Of a stretch of DNA of 64,000 bases, positions 43,026-50,943 are shown piece after piece. Origin of the DNA: Micromonospora yangpuensis (GTDB lineage: Bacteria > Actinomycetota > Actinomycetes > Mycobacteriales > Micromonosporaceae). The stretch is from assembly GCF_900091615.1 (NCBI RefSeq), contig NZ_FMIA01000002.1, positions 2,976,001 through 3,040,000 on the forward strand, in the 5' to 3' direction. Each line of letters starts with the position of its first letter. Within the stretch, counting starts at the first letter, position 1. Below the pieces are notes generated by a model. The model did not search any database and was not told where the DNA came from. It saw only the letters and a program-made list of their open reading frames with translations. The position numbers and the translations under genes were made by a program.

Positions 43026-43802
43026 TCAGCAGCCGAGGCGCGTGCTGGACAGGGCGATGTCGTCGATCCACAGGTCGAACTCCGCCGGGGTGGTGCCGCC
43101 CTGGTAGAGCTGCCAGCCGATCTTCACCGTGTCGACAGTGGGCAGGACGAAGGGTACGTCGTTGCCGCCGTGGTCGTGGGTGGAGGCGGTCAGCTCCGGG
43201 TTGGCCACCCCGTCGATCCACACCGCCACCCGGTTGTCCGCCCGGTCGAGTTTCCACTCCACGCACTGCCAGGTGTCCTCGACCACCGGGGCGGACTCCC
43301 GCCAGTTGGTCCAGTCGCCGGTCGGCCCACCGTCGGCGCCCACTCCCCAGAAGACGCCGGGGACGGTGGGGGCGTACTGACCGCCGATCGGCCGGACCAC
43401 CTCCGCGCTGCCGGTGCCGGTCGCCTCCACCAGGGTGAAGTGCGCCCAGTCGGGGGCGGTCGGGAAGGCGTCCACGCGCAGCCGCATACGCCCGTAGAAG
43501 CGGTTGCCCGGCGCGGCGAAGTCGTCGACCCGCAGGAACGCCCGTCCGTTGTCGACGGTGCGTACGTGCAGCACCTGGTTGCCGCGCTTGGCGCGTTCGA
43601 CGGTGAGCGTGCCGTTGCGGGTGTCGATGCCCCAGTTCAGGCTGCTGGCACCGCCGGTTGGCAACCGCTCGAAGTCCTCGCAGAACAGCAGACGGTCGGT
43701 GCAGGAACCGCGGTGGGCGGCGTTGGCGGCGTCGGACGGGACGCTGCCGGCGGTGGCACCGAGCAACAGGGTGGCGGCCACCGCGGCGATCAGGTTACGC
43801 AT
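43026..43802 (-). CDS. Secreted Cip1-like protein without binding module
   Basis: A 258-aa secreted protein with a signal peptide (about 1-28) and a single concanavalin-like domain of the Cip1 type. It begins FCEDFERL, parallel to LCDGFENQ in the protein at 1544-2791, and ends IDDIALSSTRLGC, parallel to DDVALGSTRIGC. Cip1 proteins are co-induced with cellulases and related to glucuronan lyases; the activity of bacterial members is not certain. The ATG has GGAGGA 5 nt upstream. A CebR-like operator centred about 60 bp upstream suggests induction by cello-oligosaccharides. Confidence 0.82.
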   Translation of the reverse strand: MRNLIAAVAATLLLGATAGSVPSDAANAAHRGSCTDRLLFCEDFERLPTGGASSLNWGIDTRNGTLTVERAKRGNQVLHVRTVDNGRAFLRVDDFAAPGNRFYGRMRLRVDAFPTAPDWAHFTLVEATGTGSAEVVRPIGGQYAPTVPGVFWGVGADGGPTGDWTNWRESAPVVEDTWQCVEWKLDRADNRVAVWIDGVANPELTASTHDHGGNDVPFVLPTVDTVKIGWQLYQGGTTPAEFDLWIDDIALSSTRLGC

Positions 43803-44163
43803 GTTCTCCTCCAGGGGTCGGTGCCGTCCGACGCGGGGCCGGCCGGATGGGGTTGGGAGCGTTCCCATGTATAGCAGAACGTGAATTTCTGCGTGGGGGA
43901 GTCGGTGCGGCTCGCCGACCGGCGGGCCGAGGCGGGCTGTGGACGGTCATGGGCCGGAGGCCGTCCCGTCGGACGAAGATCTCCCGCCGCCTCGTGGCGT
44001 CGCCGGTCGCGTCCAGCTCGTAACCGTCGAGCCAGACCCAGCCGTGGTAGGTGATCAGGTCTTCGCGGACCCGGATCACCCGGAACATGATCGGCTTGAG
44101 GAACTGCACGCTGGCGGCTCGGGTGACGTGCAGGAGGTCGCCGGCCTTGAGGTCGGGCGTCAC
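43795..44163 (-). CDS. Small protein of unknown function, third gene of a micro-operon
   Basis: A 122-aa frame whose GTG start overlaps the previous stop as GTGA, a strong sign that it is translated. Residues about 1-72 look like a compact domain (LKAGDLLHV, KPIMFRVIRVREDLITYHGWVWLDGYELD, IFVRRDGLRPM). The rest is Pro/Arg-rich and low-complexity and runs across the promoter region and operator of the Cip1-like gene, ending 8 nt inside that gene. The tail probably results from loss of an original stop. I do not recognise the domain. Confidence 0.6.
   Translation of the reverse strand: MTPDLKAGDLLHVTRAASVQFLKPIMFRVIRVREDLITYHGWVWLDGYELDATGDATRRREIFVRRDGLRPMTVHSPPRPAGRRAAPTPPRRNSRSAIHGNAPNPIRPAPRRTAPTPGGEHA
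43854..43867. promoter_or_regulatory. CebR-like operator TGGGAGCGTTCCCA
   Basis: It differs by one base from the CebR consensus TGGGAGCGCTCCCA and keeps full arm symmetry apart from the centre. It lies 52 nt upstream of the Cip1-like start, where a repressor would block transcription. It sits inside the low-complexity tail of the overlapping small open frame. Confidence 0.7.
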
Positions 44164-44318
44164 CGGCTGAACCGTCGCCAGGCCGCTATCCGGGTCCGGG
44201 CCGTCGCCACCCTCGGGCACCAGCCGCCGAGGTGGCAGGCAGGGCACCGGTGGTGTCGGTGCTGGTCGAGTACCCGCCAGGCCGCCCGGATCAACACCGG
44301 CAACCGACGGCCGGTCAC
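44160..44318 (-). CDS. 52-aa Cys-containing small protein, second gene of micro-operon
   Basis: The GTG start overlaps the stop of the preceding gene as GTGA, and its own stop overlaps the next GTG in the same way, so it is very likely translated. It is basic, with a CPAC-type cysteine pair (RCPACHLGGWCP) that could bind zinc. The function is unknown; no match is recognised. Confidence 0.55.
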   Translation of the reverse strand: MTGRRLPVLIRAAWRVLDQHRHHRCPACHLGGWCPRVATARTRIAAWRRFSR

Positions 44319-44494
44319 GGTTGCGGCCAGTTCTCGCGGCGGATCGGGATCGGGCGACGCCCGCCGCAGGGGAGGTCCCGCCCGCATCGGCAGGTGGTCC
44401 GCTTCAGGATGTGGTTCCACGCCGGGGCGTGTGTCCGGGCCAGGCTCAGGGCGACGGCCGCCAGGTATTCGTCGTAGGTGATCCGTTCACCCAT
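44315..44494 (-). CDS. 59-aa small protein, first gene of micro-operon
   Basis: It starts at an ATG with GGAGGG 4 nt upstream. The sequence MGERITYDEYLAAVAL begins a helix and is followed by a CxCxxxxxC cluster (TTCRCGRDLPC) suggesting a small zinc-binding protein. It is divergent from the XRE regulator gene, an arrangement seen for small genes paired with XRE/DUF397 loci in actinobacteria. The role is unknown. Confidence 0.6.
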   Translation of the reverse strand: MGERITYDEYLAAVALSLARTHAPAWNHILKRTTCRCGRDLPCGGRRPIPIRRENWPQP

Positions 44495-44640
44495 CGCGCC
44501 CTCCCTCCACTGAGGGGGCGTGGCGGCCGGGCCACGCACGGTCATCCGACCACCACACCCTGCAACACCGTCTCACGCAAGCAGGTAATCCGCAATATGC
44601 GAACCGCTGCTTTGCGTAAGGCCCTTATGTGAAACGAAGT

Positions 44641-44646
44641 TAGGTT
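44641..44646 (+). promoter_or_regulatory. -10 element TAGGTT for the XRE regulator gene
   Basis: TAGGTT fits TANNNT and lies 14 nt before the ATG, leaving a very short leader. Just upstream, CACGCAAGC and GCTTTGCGT form an imperfect dyad flanking CGCAATATGCG, possible binding sites for the XRE protein in the divergent promoter region. Confidence 0.4.
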
Positions 44647-44660
44647 TTCCGCATGGCAAG

Positions 44661-45545
44661 ATGACGGCTATGCCTCCCCGTCAGAGCCCTACGGTCAGAC
44701 GCCGACGCCTGGCGCTTACCCTGCGACAGCTCCGCGACAGAGCAGGGATTACGTCAGCGGAAGCGGCGAGGCGTGTCGACCACGACGCGAGCTGGCTCAG
44801 CCGAATCGAGACGGCCGAGGTTCGGCCACACCCAAACGACGTGCGAGCCCTGCTGTCGCTGTACGGCGTGGAGGGTGCCCAGGCCGAAGCGGTAATCGCG
44901 GTAGCCCGTCAGGCGAAACAGCGTGGTTGGTGGCAGCGGTACACCGACGTCCTGCCGGACTGGTTCGCCGAGTACGTCGGGATGGAGTCCGAGGCCTCCG
45001 TCATTCGCACCTACGAGTGTCAGATGGTCCCCGGCCTGTTGCAGACCGAGCAGTACGCGCGGGCAGCCTTCGAGGGTGCGCCGGTTCCGATGCGAGGCGA
45101 CGAGGTCGAGCGCCAGGTCGCATTGCGGTTGGAGCGGCAAGCCATCTTGACGGGGGAGGACCCGCCGATGCTGCGGGTGGTCATCGATGAGGGCGCGGCC
45201 CGTCGGGTGGTGGGCGGTCCGGAGGTACTGCAACAGCAGCTCGAACGACTGGTGGAGGAGTCGACGCGGAGCAACGTCCACGTTCAGTTGCTGCCCTACT
45301 CGGCCGGCGTTGGGTTCGATGGAAGCTTCGTGATTCTCGATTTTCCGCCGATGCCCGAGCCCTACCCGGACGCCGCCGAGGAACGCATGGTCTACGTGGA
45401 CACTTTGACCGGGGCGCTGTACCTGGAGCGGCCAGGGGAGATCACCGCCTACGCTGCGGCGCACGAACAACTACAAGCCCTTGCGCTGGCACCCAAACCC
45501 ACGCGAGATACGCTGCGTTCGATCGCGGCAGACCTGACGGGCTAG
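44661..45545 (+). CDS. XRE-family regulator with DUF5753 domain
   Basis: A 294-aa DNA-binding protein. The N-terminal helix-turn-helix (about 12-70) has LRQLRDRAGITSAEAARRVDHDASWLSRIE. The C-terminal DUF5753 domain (about 105-285) has the typical YECQMVPGLLQTEQYARA and VHVQLLPYSAGVGFDGSFVILDFP segments. In streptomycetes and relatives such proteins pair with a downstream DUF397 protein and regulate development or act in an antagonistic pair. Here two DUF397 genes follow. An in-frame ATG 9 nt downstream could also be used. Confidence 0.9.
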   Translation: MTAMPPRQSPTVRRRRLALTLRQLRDRAGITSAEAARRVDHDASWLSRIETAEVRPHPNDVRALLSLYGVEGAQAEAVIAVARQAKQRGWWQRYTDVLPDWFAEYVGMESEASVIRTYECQMVPGLLQTEQYARAAFEGAPVPMRGDEVERQVALRLERQAILTGEDPPMLRVVIDEGAARRVVGGPEVLQQQLERLVEESTRSNVHVQLLPYSAGVGFDGSFVILDFPPMPEPYPDAAEERMVYVDTLTGALYLERPGEITAYAAAHEQLQALALAPKPTRDTLRSIAADLTG

Positions 45546-45556
45546 GAGGACACAGC

Positions 45557-45748
45557 ATGGACCTGTCTCGCGTCACCTGGCGTAAGAGCACCAGGTCCGG
45601 CTCCAGCGGAAACTGCGTCGAGGTCGCCACGCTGTCCCCGACCGTTCTGGTCCGGGACAGCAAGGACCAGCATGGGCCGGTTCTATTGGTTGCCTCAGGA
45701 CAGTGGACCGGCTTCGTCAAGGGGATCAAGGCCGGCACCTTCGGGTAG
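45557..45748 (+). CDS. DUF397 protein 1
   Basis: A 63-aa protein with the family pattern WRKSTRSGSSGNCVEVA, LVRDSKD and W-x-GF-x-xGIKAGTF. DUF397 proteins are partners or antagonists of XRE/DUF5753 regulators in actinobacteria. It starts 11 nt after the regulator stop behind GGAGG and is certainly in the same operon. Confidence 0.92.
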   Translation: MDLSRVTWRKSTRSGSSGNCVEVATLSPTVLVRDSKDQHGPVLLVASGQWTGFVKGIKAGTFG

Positions 45749-45792
45749 CAGGATCAGCGCAGGTCGCCGCCTATGGCGAGGCGTGGGCCATC

Positions 45793-45864
45793 ATGGAGCG
45801 GTCTGCGCTTACCGAAGCGCAGTCCCGGAAGCTCATGGCGTCGATCGCAGAGGAACAGTCATGA
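45793..45864 (+). CDS. Possible 23-codon micro-ORF between DUF397 genes
   Basis: An ATG opens a 23-codon frame whose TGA overlaps the ATG of the second DUF397 gene (ATGA), so it could couple translation of that gene. The frame remains open upstream. The peptide is helical in character (MERSALTEAQSRKL). There is no good ribosome-binding site and no recognised homology, so it may be chance. Confidence 0.25.
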   Translation: MERSALTEAQSRKLMASIAEEQS

Positions 45865-46049
45865 CCACGCTCACCTGGAAGAAGAGCACGCGTAGTAACG
45901 CCGGTGGGGACTGCGTCGAGGTTGCCACACCACCCCAGCTCGTCCTGGTCCGGGACAGCAAGGACCAGCAGGGGCCGGTGCTGTCGTTCACCTCCGGACA
46001 GTGGACCGGCTTCGTCCGAGGGATCAAGGTCGGCACCTTCGACGCGTGA
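45861..46049 (+). CDS. DUF397 protein 2
   Basis: A 62-aa paralogue of the first DUF397 protein, with WKKSTRSNAGGDCVEVA, LVRDSKDQQGPVL and GFVRGIKVGTF. The two share most of their length, pointing to a local tandem duplication. The ATG follows an AGAGGA site at 5-6 nt spacing. Why two copies follow one regulator is unclear. Confidence 0.92.
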   Translation: MTTLTWKKSTRSNAGGDCVEVATPPQLVLVRDSKDQQGPVLSFTSGQWTGFVRGIKVGTFDA

Positions 46050-46054
46050 ACAAC

Positions 46055-46089
46055 GGCCCCGGGTGTGGGCGGAAGTCCACACCCGGGCC
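46055..46089. terminator. Hairpin after the XRE/DUF397 operon
   Basis: GGCCCCGGGTGTGG and CCACACCCGGGCC pair with one bulged C around an 8-nt loop. It lies between the convergent DUF397 and TauE/SafE genes and can terminate both. Confidence 0.75.
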
Positions 46090-46119
46090 AGCCGTCGCCC
46101 ACGACGCCACGTACCCCGC

Positions 46120-46887
46120 TCAGCCCTGATAGTGGTGGTCGACCAGCAGGTAGAGGCCGACGGCCGTGCCGACGACGACGATCACGGCCCGCAGCAGGGT
46201 CGCCGGTAGGCGGCGCGCCCACCGGGCACCGACGTACCCGCCGGCGATGGCGGCCGGGGCGAGCAGCGCGGCGGCGGCCCAGTTCACCGGCCCGAACAGC
46301 CCGAAGACGCCGATGGTGGTCACCCCCATCATCCCGGACAGGAGGTTCTTCAGCGCGTTGATCCGGGCCAGCGTGGTGTCCAGGGCCAGGGTCAGCCCGG
46401 AGATCAGCATCAGCCCGAGCGCCTGGGCGAAGTAGCCGCAGTAGACCGAGGTGACTCCGACCACGGCGTGCAGGGTCCAGGCCCGACGGCGCGGCCCGAG
46501 GTCGCGGGGATGACCGACCAGCCGCCACAGTGGACCCTGCAGGGCCAGCATCGCGGTCGCCCCCAGCACCAGGAACGGTACGACCGTCTCGAAGACCCGG
46601 GCCGGCGTGCCCAGCAGGATCAGACAGCCGGCCAGGGTGCCGACGACGGTGGTGGGCAGCAGGAGCGCCCACTGGCGTACCTGAGGCAGGTCGCTGCGGG
46701 TGGCCACGGCGGCGGTCAGGTTGCCGGTGCAGAGGGCGACCGTGTTGGTGACGGTCGCCGCCACCGGCGGGATTCCGACCGCGATCAACGCCGGGAAGCT
46801 GAGCAGTCCGCCGCCTCCGGCCATCGCCCCGATGGCCCCGGCGGCGAAACCGGCGGCCAGCATCAGCACCACCTCGACCGGATCCAC
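46120..46887 (-). CDS. TauE/SafE (TSUP) family permease
   Basis: A 255-aa integral membrane protein with about eight hydrophobic segments and the family motif GAIGAMAGGGGLLSFPALIAVG near the N-terminus, repeated in weaker form (RINALKNLLSGMMGV) in the second half. TSUP members export sulfite, sulfonates or other organic anions. It starts with GTG and has only a weak ribosome-binding site. It is 64 nt downstream of the glycoside-hydrolase-like gene and might be read through from that operon, giving export of an acidic metabolite, but it could be independent. Confidence 0.87.
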   Translation of the reverse strand: MDPVEVVLMLAAGFAAGAIGAMAGGGGLLSFPALIAVGIPPVAATVTNTVALCTGNLTAAVATRSDLPQVRQWALLLPTTVVGTLAGCLILLGTPARVFETVVPFLVLGATAMLALQGPLWRLVGHPRDLGPRRRAWTLHAVVGVTSVYCGYFAQALGLMLISGLTLALDTTLARINALKNLLSGMMGVTTIGVFGLFGPVNWAAAALLAPAAIAGGYVGARWARRLPATLLRAVIVVVGTAVGLYLLVDHHYQG

Positions 46888-46950
46888 GCCTGGGACCCTA
46901 GGCGTCCGCGCTGGCGGACGTTGTCCCGCCCACCGGCGCGTGAGCCTCGG

Positions 46951-48522
46951 TCAGTCGGCGCTGTGGGCGTGCCGGGCGGCCCGTTCGGCCAGCCACAGCC
47001 AGCGGCGCTGCACCTCGCCACCGGTGGCGGCGACCATCGCCAGGGCGTCACCGCGTACGGCGGTCAGCGCCTTGGCGTCGGCGGCCGGGTCCTCCACCAG
47101 GGCCGCGCCGTCGCGGAACGCCTCGGCCTCGGCCGACCCGCCGAACCGGGGGGCCACCTCGTCGCGCCAGAAGTCGGCCCAGGTCAGCTCGGGATTCCAG
47201 GAGAACCGGGCGTACGCCAGGTAGCTGACCTCGTTGGTCGGGTGGTACGCGGAGGCCTCGGCGAAGATGGTCAGCCCGCGCATGCCGGCGGCGGCGGTCC
47301 GGGTGGCCATGTCGGTGTACATCTCCGGCACCCAGGAGTGCCGCTGCCGGTTCCACTGTGATCCGGCGTGGGTGCGCAGCACGTTGGTGGTGTGCGGCAA
47401 CGCCGAGACGTGTTCGGCAGTGAGCCGGTCACGGTTGTCGTACCAGAAGCCCCGGTTGACGCAGTACTGGTAGGCCACGTCGTCGGGTAGGTCGGCCAGC
47501 GGGCGTTGGGCGTCGAGGTCGAAGATGTTGTCCCAGTAGACCTCGACCAGGTGGCGCAGGGGCACCCCGGCCGGTCCGGGCCGTCGGGCGGTGTCCAGCA
47601 GCGTCGGATACACCGACCGCATCGCCTCGTACGACCAGGAGGTCCGTTCCCCGCCGGTGCGCTCGACGCACCGCGCGCAGGCGCAGCTGCCGTAGTCGCC
47701 GGTCTCGAAGTTGATCCCACCCACCGGCAGGGTGTCCAGCAGCCAGTCGATGGCGTCGCGGTGCCAGGCCAGGTTGTCCGGCTGGGACGGGCAGGCGGCC
47801 ATCATGTACTCGCTGGCCGGGAAGTGCAGGTCACCGAACTCGTCGATGTCGAAGCCGACCTTCTTCGGCAGTTCGGCGGCCAGGTCGGGGCGCTGCCGCA
47901 GCCAGGTGGCGAGGTTGTAGCGGTGCCGGCCGTCGAAGTAGATGCCGCCGTAGGCGTTGATCCCCACCCCGGCGATGATCCGCACCCCCCGGGCGTTGGC
48001 GTACTCGCACAGCTCGCGGGCCGCCTCGACGCCGCCGTGGGCGTCGCGCAGCAGCCCGTAGACCACGATGCCGCCGATCCGCTCCCGGCTGCAGAAGTCG
48101 ACAAGCCGCCGGTAGTCGGCCCCGAAGGCGTCGACCCCCTTGGCGTACGGGTTCAGGGCGCCGATCTCCTGCTGGCCGAGCTGCCGCAGGTCCCAGTTGG
48201 TGGAGTGGTCCCAGGTCCACAGGGTCCGCAGGGCCAACCCCGGCGCGCTCTCGACGGTGCCGACGGGCAGGCCGGCCGGGGTGGTCCGGGCCAGCAGGTC
48301 GCGTACGGCGTGGACCAGGCCGGCGAACGGGTCACCGACGATGCGGATCTCCCCGGTCTCGCCGACCTCGACCCGGAACGCGCCCTCGGCAAGGGTCGGG
48401 TCGGCGGTGAACGAGACCGGTGTGTCGCCGGTGCCGAGGGCGTCGGTCAGCAGCCCGGCGGCGTACGGCGCGTGGTCGGCGCCGGTGACCCGGACTCCGG
48501 TGACCTGGCGGTGTGTCGACAT
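46951..48522 (-). CDS. Intracellular glycoside-hydrolase-like protein
   Basis: A 523-aa protein with no signal peptide. The layout is an N-terminal alpha/beta domain like those preceding GH20/GH67/GH84 barrels (TADPTLAEGAFRVEV...AGLVHAVRDLLA), then a TIM-barrel region with LRTLWTWDHSTNW, RERIGGIVVYGLLRDAHGG and NFETGDYGSCACARC. That last segment pairs acidic residues with a Cys cluster, as seen in some uncharacterised hexosaminidase- or alpha-glucuronidase-related families. It is the last gene of the E1/SDR operon, so it probably releases the sugar fed to that pathway. The exact family is uncertain. The ATG follows GGGAGG and overlaps the YCII stop (TGATG). Confidence 0.65.
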   Translation of the reverse strand: MSTHRQVTGVRVTGADHAPYAAGLLTDALGTGDTPVSFTADPTLAEGAFRVEVGETGEIRIVGDPFAGLVHAVRDLLARTTPAGLPVGTVESAPGLALRTLWTWDHSTNWDLRQLGQQEIGALNPYAKGVDAFGADYRRLVDFCSRERIGGIVVYGLLRDAHGGVEAARELCEYANARGVRIIAGVGINAYGGIYFDGRHRYNLATWLRQRPDLAAELPKKVGFDIDEFGDLHFPASEYMMAACPSQPDNLAWHRDAIDWLLDTLPVGGINFETGDYGSCACARCVERTGGERTSWSYEAMRSVYPTLLDTARRPGPAGVPLRHLVEVYWDNIFDLDAQRPLADLPDDVAYQYCVNRGFWYDNRDRLTAEHVSALPHTTNVLRTHAGSQWNRQRHSWVPEMYTDMATRTAAAGMRGLTIFAEASAYHPTNEVSYLAYARFSWNPELTWADFWRDEVAPRFGGSAEAEAFRDGAALVEDPAADAKALTAVRGDALAMVAATGGEVQRRWLWLAERAARHAHSAD

Positions 48523-48821
48523 CAAGACCTCCCGAGGGACGGCGGGGTGGCGGCGAGGAATTCGACCACCTCGATGGCCGTCCACACCCGGTGTTGCCAG
48601 TACGGATCGTGTTCGAGCAGGGTGCGGGCCGCCGTCGCGTCGGCCGCCCGCAGCACCAGCACCGAGGCGCGCAGGTCGGCCCGGGCCCCGGCGACCAGCG
48701 CGGTGCCGCTGGCCAGCAGCGCGCCGACGTGGTCCAGGTGGGCGGCCCGGTACGGCTCGCGGCGGCGGGCCGCGTCGGCGGCGAAGGTGGCGGTGACCAG
48801 CCAGGTGGTTTCGAACCTCAC
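48522..48821 (-). CDS. YCII-related small protein
   Basis: A 99-aa protein of the YCII-related (DabA-barrel-like) fold. It has the N-terminal hydrophobic strand TWLVTATF, the YRAAHLDHVGALLASGTALVAG block with the conserved His-Asp, and a C-terminal LEHDPYWQHRVW with the family's DPY. Such proteins are small enzymes or ligand-binding subunits of aromatic or sugar catabolism. Its GTG overlaps the regulator stop as GTGA and its stop overlaps the next start, so it is firmly part of the operon. Confidence 0.8.
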   Translation of the reverse strand: MRFETTWLVTATFAADAARRREPYRAAHLDHVGALLASGTALVAGARADLRASVLVLRAADATAARTLLEHDPYWQHRVWTAIEVVEFLAATPPSLGRS

Positions 48822-50137
48822 GAGTCGGCCCCGATCGCGCCCACCAGTCGTTGCAGGGCCACCCGGTAGACCGTCTGTGGGCGGCCCGCCCCGGTGCTGA
48901 CGTGCACCCCGACCTCCTCGGCGAAGCCGGCCGCCCGCAGCGACTTGAGCAGCCGGCGGGCCGAGCGGGTCTCCACCCCGTACGCGTCGGCCAGCCCGCG
49001 CGCGGTGACCTGGTGCGGGTCCATCTGGTGCAGCGCCTCCAGCAGCCGTCGGGTGGACAGCGGGCCGAGTCGCAGCTGTTCGGAGACCCGCAGCACCCCG
49101 GGGGTGGTCTCGCGCAGCCGCTGCTTGACCGCGCTGGAGCGGGTGGAGTAGATGTCGCCGTCGGGGAAGACCACGTGGGTGTCGCCGGCCCGGCCCAGCG
49201 CCAGGGCCTGGCGGGCGTTGGCCTCGGCGGCGGCGATGGTGGTGCCCGCGCCGAAGCCGACGGTGTGTTCGCCGTCGACGCCGCGCAGGGTGAGCAGCGA
49301 GGCGTGTCCGGCCCGGTGCCGGGCGATGGCGCTCTCCACGGTGCCCCGGGTGGTGGTGATCAGCAGGGTCCGGTCGTCGATGGCCGCCAGCCGGCCGCGC
49401 ATCCGCTCGGCGTGCTCCAGCAGCGCCTCGCGCAGCCGGAGCCGCTGCCGTTCGACCTGGTACGGGTCGAGCTGCCGGTGGGTCGGGTCGCTCACCTCGA
49501 CCAGCATCACCGCGATCTGGGTGGCGCGGGACTGGCGTACCTCGGCGGCCTGCCAGGCCCGGCGCAGCGCGTCGCGCACCGAGGCCCGGGTGTGCTCGAC
49601 CCGCCACACCGGCACCCCGTGCTCGCGCAGCTCCTGGTGTACCGCGCCGAGGCAGGTCAGGCAGGCCTCGACCGCCCCGGCGGCGTAGCGTTCCCGGTGG
49701 TACGCGGCGATGTCGGCCAGCCCGGAGAAGAGCAGCCCGGAGGAGTCGGCGATGGGCAGGATCTCGGTGGGCGGGGTCAGCTCGATGTCGTGGTACGTCT
49801 CCCGGACGGTGTCGGCCTCGATGGTGTCCACACTGACCGTGGGCAGCCGCCCGCCGCCGGCCAGCAGCATCCGCGACAGGGTCCGGTACAGGTCGATGCC
49901 GGCGTGCCGGATGTAGTCGATCTCGGCGCGCAGCCCACCGGTGGCGGCGGCGAAGGCGTACGGAATGCGGCCGGTGAAGAGCAGCACCTGGCACAGGTCG
50001 TCCAGCTCCCGGGCCAGCTCGGCGGCCTGCTCGGGGTTGGTGTAGACGCGGACGGTCACCTCGTCGGCACGTCCCTCGCCGGCGGCCACCTCCTGCACGA
50101 GCCGGATCGAGTCCTCCGGGCCGATGATCCCGATCAC
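48818..50137 (-). CDS. Transcriptional regulator with C-terminal winged helix
   Basis: A 439-aa cytosolic protein. The N-terminal half starts with a strand IGIIGPEDSIRLVQEVA and resembles PrpR-N/sensor-like alpha/beta domains. The middle (VMLVEVSDPTHRQLD...DDRTLLITTTRGTVESA) recalls degenerate nucleotide-cyclase-fold modules of PucR-like regulators. The C-terminal ~90 residues form a winged helix (LSTRRLLEALHQMDPHQVTARGLADAYGVETRSARRLLKSLR). It is encoded inside the operon, 44 nt after the SDR gene, so it is a good candidate to bind the paired operators at 52865-52968. Its GTG has GGAGG 7 nt upstream. Family name not certain. Confidence 0.65.
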   Translation of the reverse strand: MIGIIGPEDSIRLVQEVAAGEGRADEVTVRVYTNPEQAAELARELDDLCQVLLFTGRIPYAFAAATGGLRAEIDYIRHAGIDLYRTLSRMLLAGGGRLPTVSVDTIEADTVRETYHDIELTPPTEILPIADSSGLLFSGLADIAAYHRERYAAGAVEACLTCLGAVHQELREHGVPVWRVEHTRASVRDALRRAWQAAEVRQSRATQIAVMLVEVSDPTHRQLDPYQVERQRLRLREALLEHAERMRGRLAAIDDRTLLITTTRGTVESAIARHRAGHASLLTLRGVDGEHTVGFGAGTTIAAAEANARQALALGRAGDTHVVFPDGDIYSTRSSAVKQRLRETTPGVLRVSEQLRLGPLSTRRLLEALHQMDPHQVTARGLADAYGVETRSARRLLKSLRAAGFAEEVGVHVSTGAGRPQTVYRVALQRLVGAIGADS

Positions 50138-50181
50138 GATGCTGCCTCCACGTCGTCGCCCTGGCCGTACGGTCGGGCTGC

Positions 50182-50943
50182 TCAGCCGGTGTAGACGGTG
50201 CCGGCGATGCCGGCGGCGACCGGCGCGGCCAGCAGCGTCAGCACCGACGCCACGTCCTCGGGGCGACCCAGGGCCGCCTCGATCCGGGTGACCTGACCGC
50301 TGTCGGTGCCGTTGGCCCGCGCCTCGTCCAGCGACCGTCGCATCAGCGGCGTGTCGATGTCGCCCGGACAGAGCGTGTGCACCCGGATCCCGCGTGGACC
50401 GAGCTGGCGGGCCAGCGTCAGCGCCAGGCCGTGCAGTCCTCCCTTGCTCGCGCCGTAGGGTACCGACCCGCTGCCGGCGAGCACGCCCGCCTTGGAGCCG
50501 ACCAGCACGAGCACCCCGTCGCCGCCGCCCAGGTGCCGTACGGCGTGCTTGGCGACCAGGAACGGCCCGGTGAGGTTGACCGCGACGACCCGTTGCCACA
50601 GCTCCAGCGGCAGGTCGGCGACGTCGGTGCCCTGCCCGCGCATCACGCCCGCGACGTGCAGCACCGCGTCGAGGCCGCCGAGGTCGGCGGCGGCGGCGTC
50701 CAGCGCGGCGGCTACCTGCGGCTCGGCGGTGACGTCGACGGTGTGCGCGTAGGCGTCCGCCCCGGCCGCCCGGGCCTGCGCGGCGGCCTCGGCGGCACCG
50801 TCGGCGTCGGCGTCGAGCACCGCCACGGCCGCGCCAGCCGCGGCGGCGGCCCGGACGGTGGCCAGGCCGATGCCGGATGCGCCTCCGACGACGACCACCC
50901 GGCGGCCGACCAGCAGGCCGGCCGCCGGGTTGTCGCCGGTCAC
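50182..50943 (-). CDS. Short-chain dehydrogenase/reductase
   Basis: A 253-aa classical SDR. It has the cofactor loop VVVGGASGIGLATV (TGxxxGxG type), the NAD-selecting Asp in VLDADADG, a catalytic Ser in VGSKAGVLAGSGS, and the Tyr-Lys pair in YGASKGG, then PGDIDTPL. It is coupled to the E1-beta gene by a GTGA overlap. In L-rhamnose/L-fucose type non-phosphorylative routes an SDR oxidises the 2-keto-3-deoxy acid made by the dehydratase, which would fit here. Substrate inferred from context only. Confidence 0.88.
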   Translation of the reverse strand: MTGDNPAAGLLVGRRVVVVGGASGIGLATVRAAAAAGAAVAVLDADADGAAEAAAQARAAGADAYAHTVDVTAEPQVAAALDAAAADLGGLDAVLHVAGVMRGQGTDVADLPLELWQRVVAVNLTGPFLVAKHAVRHLGGGDGVLVLVGSKAGVLAGSGSVPYGASKGGLHGLALTLARQLGPRGIRVHTLCPGDIDTPLMRRSLDEARANGTDSGQVTRIEAALGRPEDVASVLTLLAAPVAAGIAGTVYTG

